From Polynucleobacter meluiroseus (GTDB taxonomy: Bacteria; Pseudomonadota; Gammaproteobacteria; Burkholderiales; Burkholderiaceae): 64,000 nt of DNA. Below are positions 1 to 8,838 of the stretch, in pieces. A program made the translations under genes and the position numbers. The notes beneath the pieces were generated by a model. That model had not been told where the DNA came from. It saw only the letters and a program-made list of their open reading frames with translations, and searched no databases. The DNA is taken from contig CAMCVH010000005.1 in the NCBI GenBank assembly GCA_945881875.1, forward strand, positions 1 to 64,000, given 5' to 3'. Within the stretch, counting starts at the first letter, position 1, and each line of letters begins with the position of its first letter.

Positions 1-438
1 ATTGGTGTGATGTTTGGATCTCCAGAAACAACTACTGGTGGTAATGCGTTGAAATTCTATGCTTCTATGCGTCTAGATATTCGCCGTATTGGTAGTATCA
101 AAAAAGGTGACGATATCGTAGGTAATGAAACTCGTGTGAAGGTTGTGAAAAATAAAGTCTCGCCACCATTCAGAGAGGCTATCTTTGACATCATGTACGG
201 CGAGGGTATTTCACGTCAGGGCGAGATTATTGACCTTGGTGTTGAATGTGACATCGTTGAAAAATCAGGTGCTTGGTACAGTTACAAAGGTGATCGTGTA
301 GGCCAAGGTAAGGACAATGCGCGCGAATTCTTAAAAGAGAATCCAGAGATTGCTAAAGAAATTGAAGCAAGGGTTCGTGAGAAGTTAGGTGTTAAGGGCG
401 GTGACCCTATAACAGCCAAAGAGCCAGCAGATGCCTAA
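1..438 (+). CDS. recA: Recombinase RecA, C-terminal part (5' end outside window)
   Basis: RecA forms ATP-dependent filaments on single-stranded DNA, drives strand exchange and triggers LexA self-cleavage. Only the last 145 residues are present, open at the left edge. The conserved [17 protein letters not shown] segment of the core (DNA-binding loop L2 region) is followed by the C-terminal domain with [17 protein letters not shown] and an alanine-rich tail. The stop overlaps the start of recX by 8 bases, the usual recA-recX coupling. Confidence 0.97.
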   Translation: MGVMFGSPETTTGGNALKFYASMRLDIRRIGSIKKGDDIVGNETRVKVVKNKVSPPFREAIFDIMYGEGISRQGEIIDLGVECDIVEKSGAWYSYKGDRVGQGKDNAREFLKENPEIAKEIEARVREKLGVKGGDPITAKEPADA

Positions 439-904
439 GCAGTCCGCCCCAAGTTTGATGGGGCGTGCTCTTAGATTCTTATCAAGAAGAGAGCATAGTC
501 TTCAAGAGCTTCGCAAGAAGCTCTTGCCTTTTGCAGAGTCCGAATCAGAGTTGGATGAGTTATTGCTTAAACTTCAAAAACAAGAGTGGTTATCAGATGA
601 GCGATTTGCTGAAGGTCTTGTGAGACGAAAATCTGAGCGTTATGGAAGTCGAAGAATTGTTGATGAGTTAAAGCAAAATGGTATTGATCAAGAAACTGTC
701 AGTCGTCTTAAAGATGATTTAAAAGAAAGTGATGCTCAGCGCGCCCACGATTTATGGCAGAAAAAATTTGATGGTCTCGTACCTATTGATCAGAAAGATA
801 GAGCAAAACAAATGCGCTATTTAGTTTCTAAAGGATTCCCTTTAGATCAAGTTTCAAAAATTATTACTGGGCGTTACTTACCGCCAGATGATCTATTCGA
901 TTAG
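431..904 (+). CDS. recX: Regulatory protein RecX
   Basis: RecX binds RecA filaments and limits their extension. The 157-residue all-helical protein has the family's repeated three-helix layout: an N-terminal [15 protein letters not shown] motif, then [20 protein letters not shown] and a C-terminal repeat ending near [16 protein letters not shown]. The ATG lies inside the 3' end of recA in another frame, so its translation is probably coupled and its level kept below that of RecA. Length is normal for the family. Confidence 0.93.
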   Translation: MPKQSAPSLMGRALRFLSRREHSLQELRKKLLPFAESESELDELLLKLQKQEWLSDERFAEGLVRRKSERYGSRRIVDELKQNGIDQETVSRLKDDLKESDAQRAHDLWQKKFDGLVPIDQKDRAKQMRYLVSKGFPLDQVSKIITGRYLPPDDLFD

Positions 905-949
905 AAGTTCTTCATGATTTCTGAGGATTAAGTGGTGTAGACTTAAGTC

Positions 950-1522
950 ATGTCAAATTCACCAACATCTGTGTCGCGCAACTTAATACACACAAGAAAA
1001 ATTACCACCCAAGCATTTTTGCGTGAGGACGGACTGTGGGATCTTGAGGCGAATTTGTTGGATACTAAAAGTAAAGACTTTCACCTGTCTTCTGGTGTTC
1101 GCAAAAGTGGTGATGCCATTCATAACATGACACTTTGCATAACTATCGATGCCAGCTTTAATATTTTGGATGCTAAAGCCTTAACTCATGCTGCCCCATA
1201 TGAGCAGTATTGCAACAAAATCGAACCAGAATATAAAAAGTTAGTTGGTCTTAACTTAGTTAAAGGCTTCCGTAACGCTGTAAAAGATCTTTTTTCAGGA
1301 GTATCTGGTTGCTCGCATATGACTGAGCTATGTTCTGTTCTTCCAACTGCGGCCATTCAGAGCTTTGCCGGTGAGGTAATAAAAGTAATTGATCAAGGGG
1401 ATGGCAAGATGCCATTTCAGCTCAATGGCTGTCATGCCCTAAGAACAGATGGTGAGGCCGTTAACAAGTATTATCCAGCATGGTTTGGAACCCCTGTAAT
1501 TGATAAAAATCCCAAAAAATAG
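950..1522 (+). CDS. DUF2889 family protein
   Basis: This 190-residue protein resembles the DUF2889 family common in betaproteobacteria, whose function is not established. Visible landmarks are the N-terminal RNLIHTRKITTQAFLREDGLWDLEA, a central SGCSHMTELC segment with two cysteines and a histidine, and a C-terminal CHALRTDGEAVNKYYP. There is no signal peptide or membrane segment. It stands between recX and sucC with its own 45-base upstream gap and no strong ribosome binding site near the chosen ATG. The family call is from memory of these motifs. Confidence 0.75.
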   Translation: MSNSPTSVSRNLIHTRKITTQAFLREDGLWDLEANLLDTKSKDFHLSSGVRKSGDAIHNMTLCITIDASFNILDAKALTHAAPYEQYCNKIEPEYKKLVGLNLVKGFRNAVKDLFSGVSGCSHMTELCSVLPTAAIQSFAGEVIKVIDQGDGKMPFQLNGCHALRTDGEAVNKYYPAWFGTPVIDKNPKK

Positions 1523-1526
1523 TCCG

Positions 1527-1589
1527 AACACTTAGCGAAAAAGCGATAATAGGTGGCTTAGTTAATAAAAAGCCGTAATAGCTAGTGTT
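1527..1589 (+). other. Possible structured RNA leader of sucCD
   Basis: An imperfect long-range pairing (AACACTTAGC at 1527-1536 with GCTAGTGTT at 1581-1589, one bulged base) encloses a smaller hairpin (GGCTT 1555-1559 with AAGCC 1570-1574). It sits in the 117-base gap upstream of sucC. Structured leaders upstream of suc genes are known in some proteobacteria, but I cannot match this to a defined family. It may be chance. Confidence 0.25.
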
Positions 1590-1639
1590 AAGTAAGTTAC
1601 AAACATTAAAAATTTGCGACTATTAAAGAGGGAGTCTCA

Positions 1640-2800
1640 ATGAAGATCCATGAGTATCAAGGTAAGGAAATCTTACGTCAGTTCAACGTACCAGTACCAA
1701 ACGGTATTCCAGCACACAGTGTTGATGAGGCTGTAGAAGCAGCTAAAAAATTAGGCGGACCGGTCTGGGTCATTAAAGCTCAAATACATGCTGGCGGCCG
1801 TGGTAAGGGTGGCGGCGTTAAAGTAGCTAAGAGCCTTGATGAAGTAAAGACACATGCTTCACAAATCATGGGTATGCAGTTAAAGACTCACCAAACTGGC
1901 CCTGAAGGTCAAAAAGTTCGTCGTTTATTAGTTGAAGACGGCGCCGACATTAAAAAAGAATATTACGTTGGGCTTTTGACTGATCGTGCAACACAATCAG
2001 TGGTTGTGATGGCATCAAGCGAAGGTGGTATGGATATTGAAGAGGTTGCCGCTTCAACTCCAGAGAAAATTATCAAGGTATTTGTTAACCCATTAGTTGG
2101 TTTAACAGATGCAGATGCAGCTAAGTTAGCGCAAGGTATTTGTGTTCCTGAGGCTTCTCAAGCACAGGCTAAGGCAGTGCTGCAAAGCTTGTACAAAGTC
2201 TATATAGATACCGATGCGTCGTTGGTTGAAATCAATCCATTGATTCTTGAAGGTAATGGCGGTATCAAGGCTTTAGATGCTAAATTTAACTTTGACCCTA
2301 ATGCATTATTCCGTCATCCAGAAATCGTTGCATATCGTGACTTAGATGAAGAAGATCCAGCGGAAATTGAAGCCTCTAAATTTGACTTAGCTTACATTTC
2401 TCTTGATGGCAATATTGGTTGTTTAGTCAACGGTGCAGGCTTGGCTATGGCTACCATGGACACTATTAAGTTGTTTGGTGGAGAGCCAGCAAACTTCTTG
2501 GATGTTGGTGGTGGTGCTTCAGCAGAAAAAGTAACTGAAGCTTTCAAAATCATGTTGAAGAACAAAGATGTTAAAGCAATTTTAGTTAACATTTTTGGTG
2601 GCATCATGAAGTGTGATGTGATTGCTGATGGTGTTATCACTGCCTGCAAAGCGGTGAACTTAAATGTACCTTTAGTTGTTCGTATGAAGGGTACTAACGA
2701 AGTTCTGGGTAAGAAAATGTTGGCTGAATCTGGCCTGCCGATTATTAGTGCAGACACGATGGCTGAAGCAGCGACTAAAGCTGTTGCAGCAGTTAAGTAA
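1640..2800 (+). CDS. sucC: Succinyl-CoA synthetase (ADP-forming) beta subunit
   Basis: The beta subunit of the TCA-cycle enzyme that interconverts succinyl-CoA and succinate with substrate-level ATP formation. The 386-residue length is typical. It begins with the signature [15 protein letters not shown] and has an ATP-grasp domain with the glycine-rich [10 protein letters not shown] near residues 53-62. The C-terminal CoA-ligase domain contains the [15 protein letters not shown] motif. A strong GAGGGAG ribosome site precedes the ATG. sucD follows after 25 bases, so the two form an operon encoding the heteromeric enzyme. Confidence 0.98.
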   Translation: MKIHEYQGKEILRQFNVPVPNGIPAHSVDEAVEAAKKLGGPVWVIKAQIHAGGRGKGGGVKVAKSLDEVKTHASQIMGMQLKTHQTGPEGQKVRRLLVEDGADIKKEYYVGLLTDRATQSVVVMASSEGGMDIEEVAASTPEKIIKVFVNPLVGLTDADAAKLAQGICVPEASQAQAKAVLQSLYKVYIDTDASLVEINPLILEGNGGIKALDAKFNFDPNALFRHPEIVAYRDLDEEDPAEIEASKFDLAYISLDGNIGCLVNGAGLAMATMDTIKLFGGEPANFLDVGGGASAEKVTEAFKIMLKNKDVKAILVNIFGGIMKCDVIADGVITACKAVNLNVPLVVRMKGTNEVLGKKMLAESGLPIISADTMAEAATKAVAAVK

Positions 2801-2825
2801 GCCTCAGGCCACGAAAGGAAATTAA

Positions 2826-3719
2826 ATGTCTATCCTAATTAATAAAAACACACGAGTAATTACTCAAGGTATCACTGGTAAAACGGGTCAGTTCCATACT
2901 GAAAAGTGTCAAGAGTACGCAAACGGCAAAGAGTGCTTTGTTGCAGGCGTCAACCCTAAAAAAGCTGGCGAAAAAATCTTTAATATTCCTATCTATGCAA
3001 CAGTAAAAGAAGCTGCTGCCGAGACAGGTGCAACGGTTTCAGTTATTTACGTACCACCAGCTGGTGCTGCTGCTGCGATTTGGGAAGCTGTGGAAGCCGA
3101 TCTAGATTTAGCAATCTGTATTACAGAAGGTATCCCTGTCCGCGACATGTTAGAAGTTCGTAACAGAATGGCCGCTAAAGAAGCTAAAGGTGGCAAAAAG
3201 ACTTTGTTGTTAGGCCCAAACTGTCCAGGTTTGATCACTCCTGATGAAATCAAGATCGGTATCATGCCAGGACATATTCACCGTAAAGGTCGTATTGGCG
3301 TAGTAAGCCGCTCTGGTACATTGACTTATGAAGCAGTTGCTCAGTTGACAGAAATCGGTCTTGGTCAATCTTCAGCAGTTGGTATTGGTGGAGATCCAAT
3401 CAATGGCCTTAAGCATATTGACATCATGAGAGCCTTTAATGATGATCCAGATACAGATGCGGTGATTATGATTGGTGAAATCGGCGGACCGGATGAAGCT
3501 GATGCAGCTCGCTGGTGCAAGGCTAATATGAAAAAGCCAGTCGTAGGCTTTATCGCTGGTGTAACGGCCCCTGCAGGTAAGCGTATGGGTCACGCAGGTG
3601 CCTTGATCTCTGGTGGTGCTGATACAGCTGATGCAAAATTAGCTGTCATGGAAGAGTGTGGCTTTACTGTGACACGTAATCCATCAGAAATGGCTAAATT
3701 ACTTAAAGCATTGTTGTAA
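2826..3719 (+). CDS. sucD: Succinyl-CoA synthetase alpha subunit
   Basis: The alpha subunit binds CoA in an N-terminal Rossmann domain (QGITGKTGQFHT near residues 14-25) and carries the phosphorylated histidine, here H256 in GKRMGHAGALISGG. The motif GPNCPGLITP lies near residue 130. Length is 297 residues, normal for the family. It is the second gene of sucCD and is followed by a strong terminator, so the operon probably ends here. Confidence 0.98.
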   Translation: MSILINKNTRVITQGITGKTGQFHTEKCQEYANGKECFVAGVNPKKAGEKIFNIPIYATVKEAAAETGATVSVIYVPPAGAAAAIWEAVEADLDLAICITEGIPVRDMLEVRNRMAAKEAKGGKKTLLLGPNCPGLITPDEIKIGIMPGHIHRKGRIGVVSRSGTLTYEAVAQLTEIGLGQSSAVGIGGDPINGLKHIDIMRAFNDDPDTDAVIMIGEIGGPDEADAARWCKANMKKPVVGFIAGVTAPAGKRMGHAGALISGGADTADAKLAVMEECGFTVTRNPSEMAKLLKALL

Positions 3720-3737
3720 TATTTGCCCTAAGGCAAA

Positions 3738-3768
3738 AATAACGGGAGCCTAGCTCCCGTTATTGTTT
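3738..3768 (+). terminator. Rho-independent terminator of sucCD
   Basis: A perfect 12-bp inverted repeat (AATAACGGGAGC with GCTCCCGTTATT) around a 3-base loop starts 19 bases after the sucD stop and is followed by GTTTCA. The flanking A and T bases give a U-rich 3' arm in the transcript. Confidence 0.85.
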
Positions 3769-3792
3769 CACTTATAAAATATTGAGGATGAC

Positions 3793-4494
3793 ATGGAATT
3801 TCTGGCAACCATTGATTGGACGGTAATCGCCCAAATCATCATGATTGACATTCTTTTGGGCGGTGATAACGCTGTCGTCATTGCATTAGCGTGTCGTAAC
3901 CTTCACCCAAATCAACGTCGCAAGGGCATTATGTGGGGAACGGCAGGAGCAATTATTTTGCGCGTCGTTTTGGTCGCATTCGCTGTAACGCTACTTCAGA
4001 TCCCATTCTTAAAATTCACAGGCGGTATTTTGTTATTGTGGATTGGTTACAAATTAATGGTCCAGTCTGAGGAAGATGGCGGTCATGAACTTGCAGCCTC
4101 AGATAAATTATCTGCTGCTATTAAAACAATCATCGTAGCTGACGTGGCAATGAGCGTGGATAACGTGATTGCGATTGCAGGAGCGGCTGGCCAAGTTGAG
4201 GCTGCTCATCATCAGTTTGGTTACATCGTATTTGGATTATTAGTATCTATTCCGTTAATCGTTGGCGGTAGCCGTATCGTTCTGTACCTCATCGATCGCT
4301 TCCCATGGATCGTGACATTAGGTGCTGGCCTTTTAGGTTGGATCGCCGGCGGTATGATTTTCTCAGACCCAGGTTTAATTAAGTACCTTGGCGCTGGTAT
4401 CGAAAATTATGCGACGGTAGCTGGTATTGTTGCTGCCTTGGCAGTAATGGGTTACGGTGAAGTTATGAAAAGACAAATGAAGCAAAAGAAATAA
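3793..4494 (+). CDS. TerC/YjbE family integral membrane protein
   Basis: A 233-residue protein with about seven hydrophobic helices. Two family motifs with acidic residues inside membrane helices are visible: DILLGGDNAVVIA near residues 19-31 and DVAMSVDNVIAIAG near residues 117-130. TerC-family proteins include tellurite-resistance TerC and manganese exporters related to Alx and MeeF; which metal applies here cannot be told from sequence. The gene starts 25 bases after the sucCD terminator, behind TTATAAAATATTGAGGATGAC, which offers a good GAGG ribosome site. I see no room for a yybP-ykoY manganese riboswitch. Confidence 0.85.
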   Translation: MEFLATIDWTVIAQIIMIDILLGGDNAVVIALACRNLHPNQRRKGIMWGTAGAIILRVVLVAFAVTLLQIPFLKFTGGILLLWIGYKLMVQSEEDGGHELAASDKLSAAIKTIIVADVAMSVDNVIAIAGAAGQVEAAHHQFGYIVFGLLVSIPLIVGGSRIVLYLIDRFPWIVTLGAGLLGWIAGGMIFSDPGLIKYLGAGIENYATVAGIVAALAVMGYGEVMKRQMKQKK

Positions 4495-4504
4495 TTTCTT
4501 ATTA

Positions 4505-4524
4505 GTCTGATTTAAAAATCAGAC
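4505..4524 (+). terminator. Weak hairpin after the TerC gene
   Basis: GTCTGATTT and AAATCAGAC pair perfectly around two bases, starting 11 bases after the stop. The following bases, GTTTCAT, give only a short T run. It may act as a weak terminator or as an RNA 3' end stabiliser. Confidence 0.5.
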
Positions 4525-4552
4525 GTTTCATACAAAATAATCATCCCCTATG

Positions 4553-4582
4553 TAAGCCACCATCTGACATGATGGTGGCTTA
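4553..4582 (+). other. Perfect hairpin just upstream of the pilin gene
   Basis: A 12-bp perfect stem (TAAGCCACCATC with GATGGTGGCTTA) around the loop TGACAT ends 19 bases before the pilin ATG and just upstream of its AAAGGA ribosome site. The following TTAACG is a poor T tract, so it may be a partial terminator of the upstream unit, or a 5' leader hairpin that stabilises pilin mRNA or tunes its translation. Confidence 0.6.
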
Positions 4583-4601
4583 TTAACGAAAGGACTGAAA
4601 G

Positions 4602-5096
4602 ATGGAAAAAACGAAGCAAGTTTTGAAAAATAAAAACGGTTTTACATTAATTGAAATCATGGTGGTGATTGCCATCATTGGCATTCTTGCAGCTTTGGCT
4701 GTGCCCAAGTATCAAGACTACATAGCAAAGACACGCATTGCAGAAGGTTTAAGTTTGGCCGCCGCGGCGAAGTTGGCTGTGACAGAGGTTTACTCGGGCA
4801 AAGGTGCTGCTGATATGAATGATGTTACTCAGGAAACTTTTAAGAGCACCTCGACCAATAGTGTTAAAGAGATAAAGATTGAGAAGACTGGTGCTATCAC
4901 AGTCATTTATCAATCTAGTGTCGCTCCAGATGGTGCCAATGTATTGAACATCATTCCAGTTAATAGCTCGGCTTCCGATTCAGTTGTGGCAGTAGATTTA
5001 AGTAGCGCCCAATCACAGCCATGGGCTGGAATTTGGTCTTGCAAATCACCAGCTACAACTTTACCGAAAAAATTACTGCCAGCGGATTGCAGATAA
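4602..5096 (+). CDS. Type IV pilin-like major pilin (PilA/PilE type)
   Basis: A secreted pilin subunit of type IV pili. A 13-residue basic leader ends in glycine and is followed by [20 protein letters not shown], the class III signal cut by the prepilin peptidase PilD between G13 and F14; E18 is the conserved Glu5 of the mature protein. The hydrophobic N-terminal helix is followed by a variable globular domain. Two cysteines near the C-terminus (WSCKSP and ADCR) would form the disulfide-bound D-region loop. No other pilus gene lies nearby. The gene stands alone between a hairpin leader and a strong terminator, as expected for a highly expressed structural protein. Confidence 0.93.
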   Translation: MEKTKQVLKNKNGFTLIEIMVVIAIIGILAALAVPKYQDYIAKTRIAEGLSLAAAAKLAVTEVYSGKGAADMNDVTQETFKSTSTNSVKEIKIEKTGAITVIYQSSVAPDGANVLNIIPVNSSASDSVVAVDLSSAQSQPWAGIWSCKSPATTLPKKLLPADCR

Positions 5097-5129
5097 TTTA
5101 AGCCATTAAACAAAGATAAAACAAAAGAT

Positions 5130-5158
5130 AAAAGGGTATGCAATGCATACCCTTTTTG
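5130..5158. terminator. Terminator between the convergent pilin and moaC genes
   Basis: AAAGGGTATGC and GCATACCCTTT pair perfectly around the loop AAT, with A-rich sequence before and TTTTTG after. It is symmetric enough to stop transcription in both directions, which suits the convergent pilin and moaC genes. Confidence 0.88.
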
Positions 5159-5194
5159 TTTTAAGTAATAAGAATTAACTTACTTATGGATTTA

Positions 5195-5674
5195 TTAAGC
5201 GTTTGCCATCCAAGTACCGGACTTGCCGCCACTCTTCTCAAGCAGCTTCACTTCTTTGATGACCATGCCGCGATCAACGGCTTTGCACATGTCATAAATA
5301 GTGAGTAAGCCTATTTGTACGCCTGTTAAAGCTTCTATTTCAACACCAGTCTGCCCTATAGTTTCTGTAGTAACAGTGCATTGGATGCTGGAGCTTTTTT
5401 CGTCTGTCTGAAAGTCAACTGCGACGCGTGTTAAAGCAATTGGGTGGCACAAAGGGATCAGATCAGGACTTCTTTTGGTGGCCTGTATCGCCGCAATTCT
5501 GGCAATACCAATCACATCCCCTTTTTTATGAGAACCAGAAACAACCATTTCAAATGTACTTTTTTGCATTTGAATCGTTCCGGTAGCAGTTGCGATACGG
5601 TGAGTGTGGGCTTTTTGCCCAACGTCAACCATGTGGGCTTGGCCACTTTCATCAAAATGAGTTAAGTTATTCAT
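5195..5674 (-). CDS. moaC: Cyclic pyranopterin monophosphate synthase MoaC
   Basis: MoaC catalyses the second step of molybdenum cofactor synthesis, converting 3',8-cyclo-GTP made by MoaA into cyclic pyranopterin monophosphate. The 159-residue protein has the family motifs [23 protein letters not shown] near residues 56-78, [23 protein letters not shown] near residues 111-133 and the C-terminal GKSGTW. No other moa gene is nearby. It is divergent from the M48 protease gene, and its start is only 32 bases from that gene's chosen start. Confidence 0.96.
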   Translation of the reverse strand: MNNLTHFDESGQAHMVDVGQKAHTHRIATATGTIQMQKSTFEMVVSGSHKKGDVIGIARIAAIQATKRSPDLIPLCHPIALTRVAVDFQTDEKSSSIQCTVTTETIGQTGVEIEALTGVQIGLLTIYDMCKAVDRGMVIKEVKLLEKSGGKSGTWMANA

Positions 5675-5706
5675 AATTGATTTGTACCATAATTGAGGTC
5701 ATGAGT

Positions 5707-7350
5707 ATGAAAAATCATTCTTTAGCGAAAAAAGTGATGGCGGCATCCCTGGCACTCCTATTTCAGCCGACCTTACTTTGGGCTCAAACGGATAACAGTC
5801 GAATTGCCCAAGATAATATCGATCGAGCTATGCGCTCTAGCCCTAATTCAGCGGGTATTCCTCAAGTTAATCGTCCCATTCAGCAAACTTTAGTTTTACC
5901 TGAGCTAGGAGACTCCTCTAGCATTTCATTATCTCCATCAGATGAGCGTCAACTTGGTGAGAGGATCATGCGTGAAGTTCGAAGAGATCCTGATTATTCA
6001 AATGATTTAGTTTTTTATGACTACCTGAATACCATTGGTCAAGCTTTAGTTCGTGCCGCTAGGAAAGATGGTGTACCTGGTATAGATGGTAGCGGTACTT
6101 TCGCGATTAACTTTGAGCTATTTGGCGTTCGTGACAGAACCATCAATGCGTTTGCATTGCCAGGCGGTTTTATTGGTGTTCACACAGGGTTGATCGTATC
6201 GGCTGAATCAGAGTCTGAGTTAGCTTCTGTTCTTGGTCATGAGATTGGTCACGTTACCCAAAAACATATTGCGCGCATGTATGGGCAGCAGGGTACCAAC
6301 TCAATGATTGCCTTAGCATCACTTTTTTTAGCAGTGATTGCGGCAAGTAAAAATCCTAATGCAGCTCAAGGTATTGCTATGGGTGGTCAAGCTTTGGCTA
6401 TTCAAAATCAATTGTCTTATTCAAGAGATGCCGAGCGAGAGGCAGATCGTGTGGGATTCCAAATACTGCAATCAGGTGGATTTGATGTTCAGGGAATGCC
6501 TGATTTCTTTCAAAGAATGCAAAGAGCTAACAGCATTATGGAGAGCGGTGTGCCAGGTTACGTTAGAAGTCATCCACTAACTACGGATCGTATTGCTGAT
6601 ATGCAAGATCGTGTGAGAGGCTTACCAAGTCAAAAAGTTTTTTCATCAATTGAGTTTTATTTATTAAAAGCTAGATCTCGTTTGATTCAAACAACTAGCT
6701 CCAGCAACTACCCGGAGCTTAAGCAATATTTTGAAAGCCTTGCTAGAAAGCCTGATTTAAGTAAACAGCTTGAGGGTCAATACGGCTTAACTTTATTAAG
6801 TATGAAGCAGGGGCGCCTCAGTGATGCTGAAGGTCAACTGCAAAAAACTAGGGCAACTTTGCAAAGTTTGGTTGCTCAAGGTTCACCGATTCAAAAATAT
6901 AGCCTAGCTATTGAAAGTACTGGAATTGACCTGATGATGGCTAATGGTCAAACTGAAGCTGCTTTAAAGCAGTTAGCTCTGGTTAAATCTATTTATCCAA
7001 GGTCAAGATCTCTAAACGTTGCAACTATTAATGCTCAACTGAAAACTAAACAATACGAGCAAGCAATTACGTGGTTAAAAACTCAATCTAGATCACGCCC
7101 CGACGAAACTTTATGGTGGTCTTTACTAGCTCAGGCTTACTCCCAATCTGGCAAAAGAGCCTTGCAGCATTCAGCGCTGGCTGAGAAATATGTAACGGAG
7201 GGGGCTTGGGTAGGAGCAATTGAGCAAATGAAGCTTGCGAAGATTGCGGGCGATGCTGATTTTTATCAAATATCAGAAATAGATGCGCGGGCTCGTCAAA
7301 TTCAAGAGGCTTATCGCCAAGAGCTTAAAAGTAATCGACAAAATCAATAA
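5707..7350 (+). CDS. BepA-like M48 family periplasmic metalloprotease
   Basis: A 547-residue secreted zinc protease with chaperone-like activity that, in E. coli BepA, helps assemble or degrade the LptD outer-membrane protein. A signal peptide (MKNHSLAKKVMAASLALLFQP, cut near LWAQ) is followed by the M48 domain with HEIGH at about residues 178-182 and a downstream DAEREADRVG carrying the third zinc ligand. The C-terminal half looks like TPR repeats. I chose the second of two close ATGs because GAGG lies 8 bases before it; the ATG at 5701 is only 2 bases from that site. Longer readings need a TTG start overlapping the moaC promoter. Confidence 0.9.
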   Translation: MKNHSLAKKVMAASLALLFQPTLLWAQTDNSRIAQDNIDRAMRSSPNSAGIPQVNRPIQQTLVLPELGDSSSISLSPSDERQLGERIMREVRRDPDYSNDLVFYDYLNTIGQALVRAARKDGVPGIDGSGTFAINFELFGVRDRTINAFALPGGFIGVHTGLIVSAESESELASVLGHEIGHVTQKHIARMYGQQGTNSMIALASLFLAVIAASKNPNAAQGIAMGGQALAIQNQLSYSRDAEREADRVGFQILQSGGFDVQGMPDFFQRMQRANSIMESGVPGYVRSHPLTTDRIADMQDRVRGLPSQKVFSSIEFYLLKARSRLIQTTSSSNYPELKQYFESLARKPDLSKQLEGQYGLTLLSMKQGRLSDAEGQLQKTRATLQSLVAQGSPIQKYSLAIESTGIDLMMANGQTEAALKQLALVKSIYPRSRSLNVATINAQLKTKQYEQAITWLKTQSRSRPDETLWWSLLAQAYSQSGKRALQHSALAEKYVTEGAWVGAIEQMKLAKIAGDADFYQISEIDARARQIQEAYRQELKSNRQNQ

Positions 7351-7379
7351 CAGCTAAAAGCGGTTAATACTCTATCGAT

Positions 7380-7814
7380 TTAATGGAAGCCGTGAATCGT
7401 GCTTGGTAGTTGAATATGTTCTTCTTGAGCAGGGCTGGTATGGATATGAGCGATTCGCCAACCCATAGGCCCTTGAACCAAAATATAAGTAAAGTTTAAA
7501 AAGAACTCTGGTTCGATTTGTTCTGGCTGAAGACGAACGGCTTCTGTTGAGTCAAAAAAAGCGGTACCAATAGCGGTGTGGCCAATCATCTGTATTGGGT
7601 CTAACCATAAAAGATGATCTGCTAATATTTTTTTCAAGCCTTCTCTTAGTTCAGCGTGTCCTGTTAGGCGTTTACCGCCTGGAAGAATGCAAGTAATTGA
7701 GTCTTCATCCATCCATAAATCTATCGAGCCATCTAAATCATTGCGATGCAACGATTCACGCCAAGCATCAATTACTTCATCGGGTAGTTGAAAGAGGCGG
7801 GCTTGACTTGGCAT
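7380..7814 (-). CDS. NTF2-like/SnoaL-fold protein
   Basis: A 144-residue protein with the pattern of the NTF2-like fold: an N-terminal helix pair (VIDAWRESLHRNDLDGSIDLW) followed by curved-sheet strands and a C-terminal strand segment GWRIAHIHTS. Such proteins serve as small enzymes or ligand-binding proteins and the family does not give a specific role. It follows waaF by only 6 bases on the same strand and is probably its co-transcribed partner. No catalytic residue can be assigned with confidence. Confidence 0.75.
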   Translation of the reverse strand: MPSQARLFQLPDEVIDAWRESLHRNDLDGSIDLWMDEDSITCILPGGKRLTGHAELREGLKKILADHLLWLDPIQMIGHTAIGTAFFDSTEAVRLQPEQIEPEFFLNFTYILVQGPMGWRIAHIHTSPAQEEHIQLPSTIHGFH

Positions 7815-7820
7815 GATTTT

Positions 7821-8837
7821 CTATTGAATTGATTGATTAACTGAGTTTAGGACTTCTAATGGGGTAATGTCCACTAAACATTTTGAGTGACCTAATGGAC
7901 AAACCCTTTTAAAACAGGGACTGCATTCCAGATGAAGCCAGTGAACCTTAGCTTTTGGAGACAAAGGAGGTGTATGTCTGGGGTCGCTAGATCCAAATAT
8001 AGCCACCTGGGGGCGTTTAAATGCAGCAGCGATATGCATTAAACCTGAATCATTACTGACAACTGCTGTTGCTAGGCTAATACATGCAATGGCCTCGTCT
8101 AATGAGGTTTCACCACACCAGTTAATAACTTGATGGGGGTGATTACTTAATTTTGATATGGATTCACCTAAATCAAATTCTTTTTTGCTACCTAGGATAA
8201 GAATTAGGCTGTCATTATTGTTAACGGCCAGTTCTTGGGCCAATTTTGCAAAGTGCTCAGTCGGCCATTGTTTCGCTGGCCCAAATTCGGCACCGGGGCA
8301 GATAACAAAAAGCTGAGTGTATTTTTTTAATGCTTGGAGTTTTTCTTGCGCAGCAATTAAAACTTCAGGACGAACTGATAGGGATGGTTCAGGTGTTGTT
8401 TGGCATGCCACTTCTGATAGTGAAAAGTAGTGCGTTGACATAGGCGGGCGATTTAATCTCGATGGATTATCAAGAGCTTGATTTATTAAACCCCATCTAA
8501 ATTCACCACGATAGCCAATTCGTAGAGGAATTTTTGCCATCCAAGGTATTAATGCTGATTTAAAACTATTTGGAAGAATGTAAGCGTGGCTGTAGCTTTT
8601 CTTTTCTAATCGTTTTGCAATAGCTTTCCGCTCTGACCATTGAATAGCACCATGCTTTAAATCAGCGGTTATAACTTCATTGAGAGCCGGTATAGCGCGC
8701 ATGATAGATGCAACCCATGGGGTAGCTAAGACATCAATAGAACAATTAGGATGAATTTCTTTGAGCTTTGTAATCAGTGGCTCGGTCATCACCGCATCAC
8801 CAATCCAATTGGGAGCAATGATGAGAATCTTAATCAT
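7821..8837 (-). CDS. waaF: Lipopolysaccharide heptosyltransferase II
   Basis: A GT9-family enzyme that adds the second heptose to the LPS inner core at the cytoplasmic membrane. From the chosen start (MIKILIIAPNWIGDAVMTEPL) it is 338 residues. The C-terminal domain has NDSGLMHIAAAFKRPQVAIFGSSDPRHTPP, the ADP-heptose binding motif, and a cysteine-containing end (CSPCFKRVCPLGHSKC) typical of WaaF. A longer reading with 23 extra residues exists but overlaps the upstream zinc-finger gene; the chosen ATG begins one base after that gene's stop. Confidence 0.93.
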   Translation of the reverse strand: MIKILIIAPNWIGDAVMTEPLITKLKEIHPNCSIDVLATPWVASIMRAIPALNEVITADLKHGAIQWSERKAIAKRLEKKSYSHAYILPNSFKSALIPWMAKIPLRIGYRGEFRWGLINQALDNPSRLNRPPMSTHYFSLSEVACQTTPEPSLSVRPEVLIAAQEKLQALKKYTQLFVICPGAEFGPAKQWPTEHFAKLAQELAVNNNDSLILILGSKKEFDLGESISKLSNHPHQVINWCGETSLDEAIACISLATAVVSNDSGLMHIAAAFKRPQVAIFGSSDPRHTPPLSPKAKVHWLHLECSPCFKRVCPLGHSKCLVDITPLEVLNSVNQSIQ

Positions 8838-8838
8838 T

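Noticed and set aside
1597..1626. Promoter TTACAA-18-TATTAA upstream of sucC
   Set aside because: Its start point would fall on the ribosome binding site, so it could not give a normal translated message.
2392..2757. Long open frame on the minus strand inside sucC
   Set aside because: It is a shadow of a well-conserved gene on the other strand, has no ribosome site, and its composition is that of a reversed coding strand. The same reasoning removes the other frames nested in known genes, including those in groEL (24567-24848, 25050-25397) and secD (35280-35669).
3769..3792. Manganese riboswitch before the TerC gene
   Set aside because: Only 24 bases separate the sucCD terminator from the start codon, far too short for a yybP-ykoY element.
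5677..5706. TTG start of the M48 protease
   Set aside because: The ten extra residues would precede the signal peptide and the region is needed for divergent promoters with moaC. The ATG at 5707 has a well-spaced GAGG.
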